Assembly (NCBI RefSeq): GCF_002979555.1
Contig: NZ_PCOZ01000004.1
Coordinates: forward strand, 310,001-374,000
Length of the DNA: 64,000 bases
Reading direction: 5' to 3'
DNA from: Pseudomonas sp. MYb60
GTDB lineage: Bacteria; Pseudomonadota; Gammaproteobacteria; Pseudomonadales; Pseudomonadaceae
A model generated the notes under the pieces. That model saw nothing but the letters and a program-made list of their open reading frames with translations, searched no databases and was not told the origin of the DNA. Numbering within the stretch: position 1 is the stretch's first letter; each line of letters opens with the position of its first letter. The position numbers and the translations under genes were made by a program. This document shows, one piece after another, positions 40,566 to 49,633 of the stretch.

Positions 40566-40928
40566 TCAGCCGACGGCGACTTTGCTGTAGGTATCGCGGT
40601 CCATGTCCCGCGCCTCGACACTCAGTTGCACCTGTATGCCTTCTGGCCATGGGCCGAGGTCTTGCAGCACGGCCAACAGGCTTTCCGACAATTGTTTCTT
40701 GACCTGCGGCGAGCGCCCGCTGAGCAACGCCAGTCGCACCGCGACAAACCCCCGTTCATTCAGGCCGGTGCCGACGCGAAAGCTCTCGACTTCGATTGCA
40801 CGGCTCTTGATATCGAACTCGGCACCGAATTGACCGGACGCCACCAGCGCATGATTCAGGCGCAACAGGGCCTTGTCAGTGTCCAGTTGCGTGAGGTTCG
40901 CGGTGTATTCCAGGTGCAGGTGCGGCAT
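40566..40928 (-). CDS. 5-carboxymethyl-2-hydroxymuconate isomerase family protein
   Basis: A 120-residue member of the CHMI group of the tautomerase superfamily. The catalytic Pro follows the initiator Met (MPHLHLEYTAN), as in HpaF. In the homoprotocatechuate pathway this isomerises 5-carboxymethyl-2-hydroxymuconate, but no other hpa genes are present here. It may be an orphan or have a different substrate. ATG 40928 is fixed by the Pro-1 requirement. Confidence 0.82.
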   Translation of the reverse strand: MPHLHLEYTANLTQLDTDKALLRLNHALVASGQFGAEFDIKSRAIEVESFRVGTGLNERGFVAVRLALLSGRSPQVKKQLSESLLAVLQDLGPWPEGIQVQLSVEARDMDRDTYSKVAVG

Positions 40929-41005
40929 GGGAAGCTCCGAGGCTTTCGTAGGATGATTCCTAGATATACCACGGATGAAATGGCGGAGCCTCACGCCTGG
41001 GTTAC

Positions 41006-41914
41006 TTACCCTCTGTCACTCATGAACGCTTCCAGCCGCGAGCGCACCCAGCGCTCGGCCGGGTCGGTGTCCACATGGCTGAGCCAGACCATCGACAGGT
41101 CCAGGGTGGGTGTCTGGAACGGGAACGGCTCGCAGAACAGGTTGCCCGACACCGCCATGGCCTCCGCGGTGTAATCCGGCAGGCTGGCGATCAGGTCGGT
41201 ACCGGCCAATAGCGCCGGCAAGGCGCTGTACTGCGGCACCGACAGCACGACCTGGCGCTTGCGCCCGATTTCCGCCAGCCACTCATCGGCAAACCCGGAC
41301 ACGTTGGCGGTGTGGGACACCAGCACGTGGGGCCGTGCGCAATATTCGTCGAGGGTCAGCGGCGTGTCGGAAGCGTCGGCCCGCAGGACGCGTGGATGAA
41401 TATGGCGCAGCAACTTGCGCTTGGCATTGGCCGGCAGGCCACGGGTCTGGGTGATGCCCACGGTGATGTCGCCGGAGGCCAACAGGTCGGGAATCCGCCA
41501 GTAATCGACATGCTGCACCACAAACACCACCTGCGGCGCCTCCCCCCTCAAGCTGCGCAGCAACGGCGGCAACAGGCCGAATTCGACGTCATCGGACAGG
41601 CCGATGCGAAAGGTCATGGTGCTGATAGACGGGTCGAAATCATGGGTCAGGCTCAGCGCCGACGACAGCGAATCCAGCGCCGGCGACAGGTGCTGGATGA
41701 TCTCTTCGGCACGTGCGGTGGGCTCCATGCGGTGACCGACACGGATGAACAGCGGGTCGTTGAACAAGGTGCGCAATCGGTTGAGGGCCGAGCTGATGGT
41801 GGGTTGGCCGAGAAACAGCTTCTCTGCCACCCGCGTCACGTTGCGCTCGAGCATCAGTGCTTCGAAGACCACCATCAGGTTGATGTCGGCCTTGCGTAAT
41901 TCATTGCGATTCAT
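41006..41914 (-). CDS. LysR-family regulator (NodD/SyrM-like)
   Basis: A 302-residue LysR-type regulator. LRKADINLMVVFEALMLERN, then LFLGQPTISSALNRLRTLF, is the helix-turn-helix and is typical of the NodD-like branch. ATG 41914 (MNRNELRKADINL) is used although the frame stays open to 42103. It diverges from the MHS-symporter operon across 264 AT-rich nucleotides holding a TATCA-N5-TGATA dyad, so it probably controls that operon. Confidence 0.88.
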   Translation of the reverse strand: MNRNELRKADINLMVVFEALMLERNVTRVAEKLFLGQPTISSALNRLRTLFNDPLFIRVGHRMEPTARAEEIIQHLSPALDSLSSALSLTHDFDPSISTMTFRIGLSDDVEFGLLPPLLRSLRGEAPQVVFVVQHVDYWRIPDLLASGDITVGITQTRGLPANAKRKLLRHIHPRVLRADASDTPLTLDEYCARPHVLVSHTANVSGFADEWLAEIGRKRQVVLSVPQYSALPALLAGTDLIASLPDYTAEAMAVSGNLFCEPFPFQTPTLDLSMVWLSHVDTDPAERWVRSRLEAFMSDRG

Positions 41915-42048
41915 CGGCGCCTGCCCCTTTCCCCAAGACAAGCCGCAGTTTAGAAAGCCCGGGGAGCCGCGTCTATGCGCCGATGGTTGCGTGGGAGGCG
42001 CTGCCCCTTCCCTATTTGGCGCTGCGGAATATGGAACGTCATGGGAAA

Positions 42049-42063
42049 TATCAGCAATTGATA
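42049..42063. promoter_or_regulatory. candidate LysR operator (T-N11-A dyad)
   Basis: TATCA-GCAAT-TGATA, a perfect 5-bp-arm dyad with the T-N11-A pattern, lies in the gap between the LysR gene (start 41914) and the MHS symporter (start 42179). Confidence 0.5.
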
Positions 42064-42178
42064 ACCAATGCGCATTAATAGATCCAAATAACTCACTTAT
42101 CATTTCTAAATGTGTCAGCCAATATCCTCAGTCTTAGGCGAAACAAGCACTTTAAAAAGAACGCTGGAGACACAAACC

Positions 42179-43483
42179 ATGACTAGCCCTACCCGGCCCG
42201 ACTCTGCCCGCTCGAAAGTTGGTGCGGTTTTCCGCGTGACTTCGGGCAACTTCCTCGAACAGTTCGACTTCTTTCTGTTCGGTTTCTATGCCACCTACAT
42301 CGCTGCCGCGTTCTTCCCCGCGGCTAATGAGTTTGCGTCATTAATGATGACCTTCGCCGTGTTCGGCGCGGGCTTCCTGATGCGACCGTTGGGCGCGATC
42401 ATCCTGGGTGCCTATATCGATGACGTCGGTCGCCGCAAAGGGCTGATCGTGACCCTGGCAATCATGGCCAGCGGCACCCTGCTGATCGTGCTGGTGCCGG
42501 GTTATCACACCATCGGCCTGTGGGCGCCACTGCTGGTGCTGCTGGGCCGTTTGCTGCAAGGCTTCTCGGCTGGCGCGGAACTGGGCGGTGTGTCGGTGTA
42601 CCTCGCCGAGATGGCCACGCCGGGTCGCAAGGGTTTCTACACCAGTTGGCAATCGGGCAGCCAACAGATCTCCATCGTGGTCGCCGCCGCGCTGGGTTAT
42701 GGCCTGAACGTGTGGATGGAACCTGCCGTGGTGGCCGATTGGGGCTGGCGCATTCCGTTCGCCGTGGGTTGCGTGATCATTCCGTTTATCTTCGTGCTGC
42801 GTCGCAATCTGCAGGAAACCGAAGAGTTCGCCAACCGCAAGCATCGCCCGACCATGCGCGAAGTGCTGGCCACGCTGGTGAAAAACTGGACCGTGGTCAT
42901 CGGCGGCATGCTGATGGTGGCCATGACCACCACCGCGTTCTACCTGATCACCGTGTACGCACCGACCTTCGGCAAGACCGTATTGCAATTGAGCACCTCC
43001 GACGCCCTGCTGGTGACCTTGCTGGTGGCCGTGTCGAACTTCGTCTGGCTGCCGATCGGCGGCACCCTGAGCGACCGTTTCGGCCGCAAGCCGGTATTGA
43101 TCGCCATGACCGTACTGACGGTGCTGACGGCGTACCCAGCCTTGTCCTACGTGGTCAACGCACCGAGCTTCGCCCATATGTTGGAAACCCTGCTGTGGTT
43201 CTCGTGCCTCTATGGCCTGTACAACGGCGCGATGATCCCGGCCCTCACCGAGATCATGCCGGTGGAAGTGCGGGTGGCGGGTTTCTCCCTGGCCTACAGC
43301 CTGGCAACTGCGATCTTCGGTGGCTTCACCCCGGCGATTTCAACCTGGTTCATCCACATCACCGCCGACAAGGCATCGCCGGCCTACTGGATGATGTTCG
43401 CCGCGGCGTGCGCCCTGTGCTCGACCCTCGCGCTGTATCGCCGCGCGAATGCCCGTGGCCAAGTGATGCAGGAGGCGGCGTGA
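42179..43483 (+). CDS. MHS-family MFS symporter (citrate/tricarballylate-type)
   Basis: A 434-residue metabolite:H+ symporter of the MHS group with about 12 hydrophobic segments. [33 protein letters not shown] (motif A) and [20 protein letters not shown] are typical of citrate-proton and tricarballylate symporters (CitA/TcuC). It should import a di- or tricarboxylate. GCTGGAGAC precedes the ATG at 42179. Its stop overlaps the start of a periplasmic binding protein gene, an unusual combination for a secondary transporter. Confidence 0.88.
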   Translation: MTSPTRPDSARSKVGAVFRVTSGNFLEQFDFFLFGFYATYIAAAFFPAANEFASLMMTFAVFGAGFLMRPLGAIILGAYIDDVGRRKGLIVTLAIMASGTLLIVLVPGYHTIGLWAPLLVLLGRLLQGFSAGAELGGVSVYLAEMATPGRKGFYTSWQSGSQQISIVVAAALGYGLNVWMEPAVVADWGWRIPFAVGCVIIPFIFVLRRNLQETEEFANRKHRPTMREVLATLVKNWTVVIGGMLMVAMTTTAFYLITVYAPTFGKTVLQLSTSDALLVTLLVAVSNFVWLPIGGTLSDRFGRKPVLIAMTVLTVLTAYPALSYVVNAPSFAHMLETLLWFSCLYGLYNGAMIPALTEIMPVEVRVAGFSLAYSLATAIFGGFTPAISTWFIHITADKASPAYWMMFAAACALCSTLALYRRANARGQVMQEAA

Positions 43484-44241
43484 TGCAGTCTCTGTTCAAA
43501 ACCCTGACAGCCTTGACCCTCGGCGCCCTGGCGCTCACCGCCCAGGCTGAGGAGCTCAACGTGATGACCTCCGGCGGCTTCACCGCTGCCTACAAGCTGC
43601 TCGGTCCGCACTACGCCAAACAAAGCGGCGACAGCCTGGACACCGTTCTCGGCCCGTCCATGGGCAAGGCGCCGGAAGCGATTCCCAACCGCCTGGCCCG
43701 CGGCGAACACGCCGACGTGGTGATCATGGTCGGCTACGCCCTGGATGAGTTGATCAAGCAAGGCAAGGTCGACAAGGCGTCCCGCGTCGAGCTGGCGGAT
43801 TCGCGCATAGGCCTGGTGGTGAAGGAAGGCGCCGCCAAACCGGCCATCGGCACCGACGCCGAATTGAAAGCGGTGCTGAGCAAGGCCCGATCCATCGCTT
43901 ACTCGGACAGCGCCAGCGGTGTGTATGTCGAGAAAGAGCTGTTCAAGAAGCTCGGCATGCCCGCCAAAGGCGACATGATTGAACGCATCCCGGTGGCCTC
44001 GGTGGTCGCCAAGGGGGACTACGAAGTGGGGCTGCAGCAGGTCGCGGAATTGTTACCGGTGCCAGGTGTGACCTATGTCGGAAAAATCCCCGAGGACGTG
44101 CAGTCGGTGACGCGTTTTGCGGCGGGCATTCCGGTCAATGCCGAACATCCGCAAGCGGCCAAGGCCTTGTTGAAGTACCTGGCCTCACCCGAAGCCCAAC
44201 CGCTGGTGCAGTCCACCGGGCTGGACTCGGTGTCACGCTGA
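43483..44241 (+). CDS. periplasmic ModA-like solute-binding protein
   Basis: A 252-residue secreted protein: signal peptide 1-22 (TLGALALTAQA), then a type II periplasmic binding fold (NVMTSGGFTAAYKLLGPHYA ... ARGEHADVVIMVGYALDEL) like molybdate-binding ModA relatives. No ABC permease or ATPase follows. Its ATG overlaps the symporter's TGA (TGATG), with AGGAGG just upstream. It may deliver or sense the symporter's substrate, but this is inference. Its stop overlaps the convergent LysR gene by nine nucleotides. Confidence 0.85.
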   Translation: MQSLFKTLTALTLGALALTAQAEELNVMTSGGFTAAYKLLGPHYAKQSGDSLDTVLGPSMGKAPEAIPNRLARGEHADVVIMVGYALDELIKQGKVDKASRVELADSRIGLVVKEGAAKPAIGTDAELKAVLSKARSIAYSDSASGVYVEKELFKKLGMPAKGDMIERIPVASVVAKGDYEVGLQQVAELLPVPGVTYVGKIPEDVQSVTRFAAGIPVNAEHPQAAKALLKYLASPEAQPLVQSTGLDSVSR

Positions 44242-45135
44242 CCGGAACGGCATCTCCCGCACCAATCGCTCCAGCTCCAGCGCCGCCGGTGGCAATGTCC
44301 GCCCGCGGCGCTTGATCAAGCCCACATTGCGCATCACCTGCGGCTCGACCAACGGCACACTGACCAGAATCGGGTGTGGGTTCGCCGGCATGGCAATCGA
44401 TGGCACCATCGCCACCCCCAGCCCCGCCTCCACCAGCCCGATCATGGTGGTCACGTGGTGCGTCTCGCAGATACTCGGCTTCTTCACCCGCACCCCACGC
44501 AGGGCCTGGTCCAGCAGGAAACGGTTGCCAGAAGTCTTGTCCACCTCGATGTAGTCGTGCTCGTAGGCTTCTGTCCAGCTCACGCTGTCGCGCTCGGCCA
44601 GCGGATGGTCACGGCGACAGGCCAGCACGTAGCGTTCCTGCAGCAGCAATTCAAACTCCACTTCATCGGCCAGGCTGCCGCTGAAGCTCACGCCAAAATC
44701 CGCCTCGCCACTTTCCACGGCGCTGCACACTTCGCCGGCGCTGGCATCCAGGACCCGCAGGCGGATTTTCGGATACAGCTTGTGGAATTCGGAGATCACG
44801 TGGGGCATGAAGTAATACGCGGTCGAAGGCACGCAGGCGATGGTGACATTGCCCATGCGCGTGGAGGCCACGTTGCTGATGCCCATCAGCGCGATGTCGA
44901 GGTCGTCCAGCATGCGCTCCACTTGCGGCAGGAAGGCGCGGCCGACCATGGTCAGGCTGACCCTTCGCGTGGTGCGCTCGAACAGCTTCACATCGAGCGC
45001 GGATTCGAGCTTTTCGATGCGCCGGCTCAAGGCCGGCTGCGAGATTCGGATCGCCTCGGCGGCGCCACGAAAACTGCCCTTGTCTACCACGGCGCGGAAG
45101 GCTTGGAGGTCGTTGAGGTCGAAGTTGATGATCAC
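44233..45135 (-). CDS. LysR-family regulator
   Basis: A 300-residue LysR-type regulator. Helix-turn-helix: LQAFRAVVDKGSFRGAAEA, then ISQPALSRRIEKLESALD. The N-terminal start is a GTG at 45135 (VIINFDLNDLQ); an ATG at 45198 would add 21 residues without LysR character. It overlaps the convergent binding-protein gene by nine nucleotides at the 3' end, so it may also influence it through antisense transcription. Target unknown. Confidence 0.86.
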   Translation of the reverse strand: MIINFDLNDLQAFRAVVDKGSFRGAAEAIRISQPALSRRIEKLESALDVKLFERTTRRVSLTMVGRAFLPQVERMLDDLDIALMGISNVASTRMGNVTIACVPSTAYYFMPHVISEFHKLYPKIRLRVLDASAGEVCSAVESGEADFGVSFSGSLADEVEFELLLQERYVLACRRDHPLAERDSVSWTEAYEHDYIEVDKTSGNRFLLDQALRGVRVKKPSICETHHVTTMIGLVEAGLGVAMVPSIAMPANPHPILVSVPLVEPQVMRNVGLIKRRGRTLPPAALELERLVREMPFRSA

Positions 45136-45385
45136 GAAAAGATGGCCAGGCGGGTCGGATTGGAGGGCATTATCGTACGGCAACGGGTGGCGCGCCATGG
45201 AAGTCTGGCTGTCGAACCCTCTCCAGCGAACCCATACGGCAGCCAGGCGGGAAGGAAAACCTGCCGAAAAGTCGTAAGCTACGCGGCCGTCTTTTCACCC
45301 GAAGCACGTGAGCACGATGACGCCGTACAGTGACAGCCTGACTGGCATGAGTCCTGAACAACAAGACCGAATGATTGAGTGATCA

Positions 45386-46267
45386 ATGAACAGAAACATT
45401 GGAAAAACCCAAGGCAGCGCCTCGCCGTATCAGGCTTTGAAAGTCAGCCTGTATGGCATTGGCCTGCTGCTCGTCGCCACCCTGGGCTTCTTTGCCTGGC
45501 AGAGTTTTTACCCCGTCAGCACAGCCAGCGGCTGGAGTGTCCGGGTGCTGCACCGCGACGTGCCCAAGGCGGCGTCCTTGGCGCCGCTGCCGGATGGTTC
45601 CTTTATGGTCAGCCAGGAGCTGGACTTCGCCAAGGGCAGCATTGTGCGCATCCGTCCGGATGATTCCCGTGAAGTGGTGGTCAGCCATCTGTCCAAGCCC
45701 GACGGCATGTTCGCCACCCACGGCGGCTGGGTGTTCAGCCAGGAGTCCGCCGGGAAGCCGGTGAGTTTCCTCAAGGACGGCGTGGTCACCGAGCTGTTCA
45801 AGGGCGAAAGCGTGCAAGGCTTGTGGGATGAAGGCGACGACTTGTACGCCATCGAAGACCGTACCCCGTTCGGGCGCGTGCTGCGTTACCGTTGGAGCGA
45901 CCAGTCCCTGACCGTGCTGCGCGATCAGGTGCAGGAAGGTGAATCCATCGTGCGCTGTACCGACGGGCGCCTGCTCTACAACGAGAAGAAAAAGGGCGTG
46001 GTTCGCGAGCTCACCGCCGACGGCAGCGACCCGGTGGTGCTGAGCCACCTCAACCAGCCGACGTTCCTGATGTGCGATGAGCGCGGGCTGTGGGTCAGTG
46101 AAGACGCTACCCACCGCGCGCGCTTGCTGCTGATTGACAAGCAGGGACGCCAGCAGACCATTCTTTCATTCCTGAAGGCGCCCCAGTCGATTGTGGCGAC
46201 GGGACGGGGCACGTACCTGTTGGCTGAGGGCGGCAGGAACCGGGTGTTGGAACTGTCGCCCGACTGA
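45386..46267 (+). CDS. membrane-anchored beta-propeller protein (SMP-30/NHL-like)
   Basis: A 293-residue protein with an N-terminal membrane segment (about 20-40: YGIGLLLVATLGFFAW) and a periplasmic body of repeated four-strand blades (LAPLPDGSFMVSQELDFAKG, SKPDGMFATHGGWVFSQESA, NQPTFLMCDERGLWVSEDAT, APQSIVATGRGTYLLAEGG). It resembles SMP-30/NHL propellers, but no catalytic set is clear. It converges with a chemoreceptor gene; stop and stop adjoin exactly. Function unknown. Confidence 0.75.
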   Translation: MNRNIGKTQGSASPYQALKVSLYGIGLLLVATLGFFAWQSFYPVSTASGWSVRVLHRDVPKAASLAPLPDGSFMVSQELDFAKGSIVRIRPDDSREVVVSHLSKPDGMFATHGGWVFSQESAGKPVSFLKDGVVTELFKGESVQGLWDEGDDLYAIEDRTPFGRVLRYRWSDQSLTVLRDQVQEGESIVRCTDGRLLYNEKKKGVVRELTADGSDPVVLSHLNQPTFLMCDERGLWVSEDATHRARLLLIDKQGRQQTILSFLKAPQSIVATGRGTYLLAEGGRNRVLELSPD

Positions 46268-47893
46268 CTACAACTGGAACCGCGCTACGGCTTCGTTGAG
46301 TGCAACGGCCAAGCGCGCCAGTTCTTGGCTTGAACCGTTGATTTGCCCGGCGCCGGAGGACGACTGCGCCGACAAGTCGCGGATATTGACGATATTGCGG
46401 TCCACTTCCTTGGCTACCTGCGCCTGCTCCTCGGCGGCGCTGGCGATCACCAGGTTGCGCTGGTGGATCTGGTCAATGGACTCGGTGATCTGACTCAAGG
46501 CACCGCCCGCGCCTTCGGCCAGGGTCAAGGTATCGGTGGCACGCTGGCTACTCGACTGCATCGACATCAACGCCTCGTTGGAACCGGTGCGCATGGCTGT
46601 GACCATTTGATCGATTTCCAGCGTCGACTGCTGGGTGCGATGGGCCAATGCACGCACTTCGTCCGCCACCACCGCGAAACCACGACCGGACTCACCCGCC
46701 CGCGCAGCCTCGATGGCCGCATTGAGCGCCAGCAGGTTGGTCTGCTCGGCAATGGAGCGAATCACGTCCAGCACCTTGCCGATATCCCGCGACTGCTCGG
46801 CCAGGTTCTGCACCAGGCCCGAGGTTTCGCCGATATTGCTGCTCAGGGCCTGGATCGCGCTGACCGTTTCCCCCACGCGGTGCTGACCTTCACGGGCCGT
46901 TTCGTTGGACAGGCGGGTGGACTCGGACGTCGACACTGCATTGCGCGCAACCTCATCGGCGGCCGACGTCATCTCGTTGACCGCCGTCGCGGCCTGTTCG
47001 ATTTCTGCGGTCTGCTTTTGCAGGCTGCGGCTGCTCTCGTCAGTAATGCCGTTGAGGTGGGTGGAGGACGCCGCCATGTGCGCGGCCGACTGGCGGATCA
47101 GTTGCAACGTGCTGCGCAGGTTGCCTTGCATGGACTGCAGCGCCACCAGCAGACGGGAAACTTCGTCGTTTCCGGTCACCTCCACATCCTGGGTCAAATC
47201 CCCTTGAGCGACGTTTTCCGCAGCCCGCATCGCCTGCCCCAACGGCCCGACAATGCTGCGAGTAAGCAACCAGGCCAGGGCCACCGTACTCAGTCCCGCC
47301 AGGATCACGAAGCCGAATACCATGGTGCGCGAACGGCTGTACTCCGCCTCGGCCACCTCGCCCTGCTGGTTGATCTGGGCGTTGTAGTAATCGGCCAGGG
47401 CGTTGAGCTGGGCACCGGAGCCGTCGACCACGGTTTTCATGTCCACCAGCAGCAACTTGTTCAGCTCGGCGCCCTGTTGCTTGTCGGCGAGCACAAAGGA
47501 CTGGGCCAGCCCCTGCTGGTACTGACGCAGCGAGCCTTGGAACTGGTCATAGAGCGTGCGCACCTCGGGCGTGTCGATGACGGCATTGAGGTCGGCCAGT
47601 CTTTTCGTCAGGTCCTGGCTGCGGGTGTCCATCTGGCTGCGATATTGCGAGAGACCTGCGGGGTTTGGGTCGAGGGCCATGCGCAGAGAGATCGTGCGAA
47701 TGCGCAGCATGATCTCGCGGATATCCGACACCATCCGCATCTTGGGCACCAGCCCGCGCTCCACCTGCACGGCACTGGCGCGAATGCTGGCCATGTTCGA
47801 CAGCGCAAAAAACCCCAGCAGGGCTACGAGCATAGCAATCAAGGCAAAACCCAAACCCGCACGGCGGGCGATGGACAGGCTGCGAAGGGACAT
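46268..47893 (-). CDS. methyl-accepting chemotaxis protein
   Basis: A 541-residue chemoreceptor. TM1 (about 12-32: [20 protein letters not shown]), a helical periplasmic ligand domain (~35-185, 4HB type), TM2 (~190-212), HAMP, then the signalling hairpin with its conserved tip [20 protein letters not shown] and [19 protein letters not shown]. No C-terminal CheR-tethering pentapeptide. The start is the ATG at 47893 ([11 protein letters not shown]). Ligand unknown. Two strong dyads lie upstream (47917-48015). Confidence 0.93.
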   Translation of the reverse strand: MSLRSLSIARRAGLGFALIAMLVALLGFFALSNMASIRASAVQVERGLVPKMRMVSDIREIMLRIRTISLRMALDPNPAGLSQYRSQMDTRSQDLTKRLADLNAVIDTPEVRTLYDQFQGSLRQYQQGLAQSFVLADKQQGAELNKLLLVDMKTVVDGSGAQLNALADYYNAQINQQGEVAEAEYSRSRTMVFGFVILAGLSTVALAWLLTRSIVGPLGQAMRAAENVAQGDLTQDVEVTGNDEVSRLLVALQSMQGNLRSTLQLIRQSAAHMAASSTHLNGITDESSRSLQKQTAEIEQAATAVNEMTSAADEVARNAVSTSESTRLSNETAREGQHRVGETVSAIQALSSNIGETSGLVQNLAEQSRDIGKVLDVIRSIAEQTNLLALNAAIEAARAGESGRGFAVVADEVRALAHRTQQSTLEIDQMVTAMRTGSNEALMSMQSSSQRATDTLTLAEGAGGALSQITESIDQIHQRNLVIASAAEEQAQVAKEVDRNIVNIRDLSAQSSSGAGQINGSSQELARLAVALNEAVARFQL

Positions 47894-47916
47894 TGGGGGG
47901 TGCTCTCTTATTAGGG

Positions 47917-48015
47917 ATACGACGTCGTATGAGAGCATTTCGGCAGCCCGGGGGAGGACTTTAGGCACGTACCCAGCGGCGAAAAATAAGTCATTTATAT
48001 CAATGAGTTATTTTC
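47917..48015. promoter_or_regulatory. two dyads between the chemoreceptor and the DHA1 exporter
   Basis: ATACGACGTCGTAT (47917-47930) is a perfect 14-bp palindrome 24 nt upstream of the chemoreceptor start. A second, longer inverted repeat, GAAAAATAAGTCATT / AATGAGTTATTTTC around TATATC (47981-48015), has a single central mismatch. The arrangement between divergent genes suggests two operators. Confidence 0.5.
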
Positions 48016-48102
48016 ACTACGCATGAGAGGAGCAGCGTTTCATCGATGACACTGATGATTACTATCGAAACGAGCGCCTGCTGCATTCCCCGGGTCGGTT
48101 TA

Positions 48103-48108
48103 TATAAT
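48103..48108 (+). promoter_or_regulatory. consensus -10 box upstream of the DHA1 exporter
   Basis: TATAAT at 48103-48108, 61 nt before the ATG; the -35 region is weak. It lies downstream of the long dyad, so a repressor there could block it. Confidence 0.4.
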
Positions 48109-48169
48109 CGCTTCCAGAATTTCCCCTCCGCCTGACTTCGGGCGACATTCCCCCCTGGAACCCAGCACC

Positions 48170-49396
48170 ATGCCAAACGCCTCCCAGGCCCCACGCGGCC
48201 GCCCTGAACATAATCAACAAAGCGTCAAACAGCAGTGGCTGGCCATTCTCTCGGTTGCCGTGGGTGCCTTCGCCCTGGTGACCAGTGAGTTTCTGCCGGT
48301 CGGCGTACTCAACGACGTCGCCAGCGACCTGGGCATCAGTGCCGGTCACGCCGGGCTGATGGTGACCCTACCCGGCATCATGGCGGCCCTCGCCGCGCCC
48401 TTCCTGTCGGTGAGCATTGGCACCATGGACCGGCGCTATCTGCTGATCGGCCTGACGCTGATCATGATCATCGCCAACTCGGTCGTGGCCTTCGCCAGTG
48501 ACTTCAACTTGCTGCTGCTCGGCCGCGTACTGCTGGGTATCAGCATCGGCGGCTTCTGGGCCACGGCCATCGCCCTCAGCGGCCGCCTGGCCCCGCAAGG
48601 TGTGGGCGTCGCGAAGGCGACCTCGATCATCATGATGGGCGTGACCCTGGCCACCGTGCTCGGCGTGCCGGTCGGCACCTGGCTCAGCGGCCTGATGGGC
48701 TGGCGCATGACCTTCCTGGTCACTGCACTGGTGGGCGTGCCGGTGCTGCTGGCGCAGATGTTCCTGTTGCCCCGGCTCGAACCGGAGAAAGCCATTCGCG
48801 TCAGCGACCTGCCGGCGCTGTTCATCAACCCGCAAGCCCGGGTCGGCCTGATCGCTGTCTTGCTGATCGGCCTGGCGCACTTTGCGGCCTACACCTATGT
48901 CGCGCCGTTCTTCAAGAACAGCGCCGGCTTCGATGGCCCGACCATCGGCTCGCTGCTGTTGCTCTATGGCGTGGCCGGGGTGATGGGCAACGTATTCGCC
49001 GGCTTCGCCGCCAACCGCAGCGTGCGCCACACCCTGTTGCTGGTGGCGCTGATGATCGGCACCAGCACCGCGTTGTTCCCTCACTTCGCCACCGGCATGA
49101 CCGGCGCCACAATGCTGATCGCACTCTGGGGCTTCGCGTTCGGCGCCTTCCCGGCCTGCGCCAGCATCTGGATGTTCGTGGTCGCGCCCAAGGACGTGGA
49201 ACGCGGCATGCCGCTGTTCGTGGCCTTGTTCCAGGTGATCATCGCACTGGGCTCGTTCTTCGGCGGCCAGATCGTCGACCAGATGGGCAGCGCGGTGCTG
49301 CTGAGTTTGGCCACAGCGTTGGTGGGCGCAGGCTTTGTGACGGTGCTGGTGTTGGGACGCAAAGTCAGTAATGGCTTGGTCGCTCAGACCAACTGA
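48170..49396 (+). CDS. DHA1-family major facilitator exporter
   Basis: A 408-residue, about 12-helix MFS protein of the arabinose-efflux/DHA1 type. LVTSEFLPVGVLNDVASDLG in TM1 and GRVLLGISIGGFWATAIALS are typical, and LGVPVGTWLSGLMGWRMTF is the antiporter motif C region. Related proteins export sugars, purine ribonucleosides or drugs. It diverges from the chemoreceptor gene and ends before a strong terminator. Substrate unknown. Confidence 0.9.
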   Translation: MPNASQAPRGRPEHNQQSVKQQWLAILSVAVGAFALVTSEFLPVGVLNDVASDLGISAGHAGLMVTLPGIMAALAAPFLSVSIGTMDRRYLLIGLTLIMIIANSVVAFASDFNLLLLGRVLLGISIGGFWATAIALSGRLAPQGVGVAKATSIIMMGVTLATVLGVPVGTWLSGLMGWRMTFLVTALVGVPVLLAQMFLLPRLEPEKAIRVSDLPALFINPQARVGLIAVLLIGLAHFAAYTYVAPFFKNSAGFDGPTIGSLLLLYGVAGVMGNVFAGFAANRSVRHTLLLVALMIGTSTALFPHFATGMTGATMLIALWGFAFGAFPACASIWMFVVAPKDVERGMPLFVALFQVIIALGSFFGGQIVDQMGSAVLLSLATALVGAGFVTVLVLGRKVSNGLVAQTN

Positions 49397-49414
49397 GGAC
49401 GGGACATCCCAAAC

Positions 49415-49454
49415 AAAAAAGCCCCGTAGCTTATTCAGCTACGGGGCTTTTTCT
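49415..49454 (+). terminator. intrinsic terminator after the DHA1 exporter
   Basis: AAAAAAGCCCCGTAGC / TTATTCA / GCTACGGGGCTTTTT: an 11-bp GC-rich stem between A and T runs. It can work in both directions, also ending the tRNA-Ser transcript. Confidence 0.9.
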
Positions 49455-49460
49455 ATGTAA

Positions 49461-49550
49461 TGGCGGAGAGATAGGGATTCGAACCCTAGGTACCGGTGAA
49501 GGTACAACGGATTTCGAATCCGTCCCATTCGGCCACTCTGGCATCTCTCC
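49461..49550 (-). tRNA. tRNA-Ser(CGA)
   Basis: A 90-nt tRNA on the minus strand. Acceptor stem GGAGAGA/TCTCTCC with encoded CCA, anticodon loop TTCGAAA giving anticodon CGA (reads UCG), a long variable arm as expected for serine, and GGTTCGAATCC in the T arm. No att-like repeat or integrase is seen beside it. Confidence 0.95.
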
Positions 49551-49560
49551 AACGGCGCGC

Positions 49561-49588
49561 ATCATAACAGCGTGAATCAGGAAAGCAA
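49561..49588 (-). promoter_or_regulatory. sigma-70 promoter of tRNA-Ser
   Basis: On the minus strand TTGCTT (49588-49583), a 16-nt spacer and TATGAT (49566-49561) precede the tRNA by ten nucleotides. Confidence 0.6.
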
Positions 49589-49633
49589 AGCGCAGAATCG
49601 AATTTTTTCCGTGCTATCAGATGCTTGCGTCGA

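Noticed and set aside
42520..43482. An upstream extension of the binding-protein frame by 321 codons
   Set aside because: It runs in a second frame through the MHS symporter gene and has shadow composition; the signal peptide marks the true start at 43483.
49461..49550. tRNA-Ser as an integration site of a genomic island
   Set aside because: No integrase, no repeated tRNA 3' end, and housekeeping genes on the downstream side.
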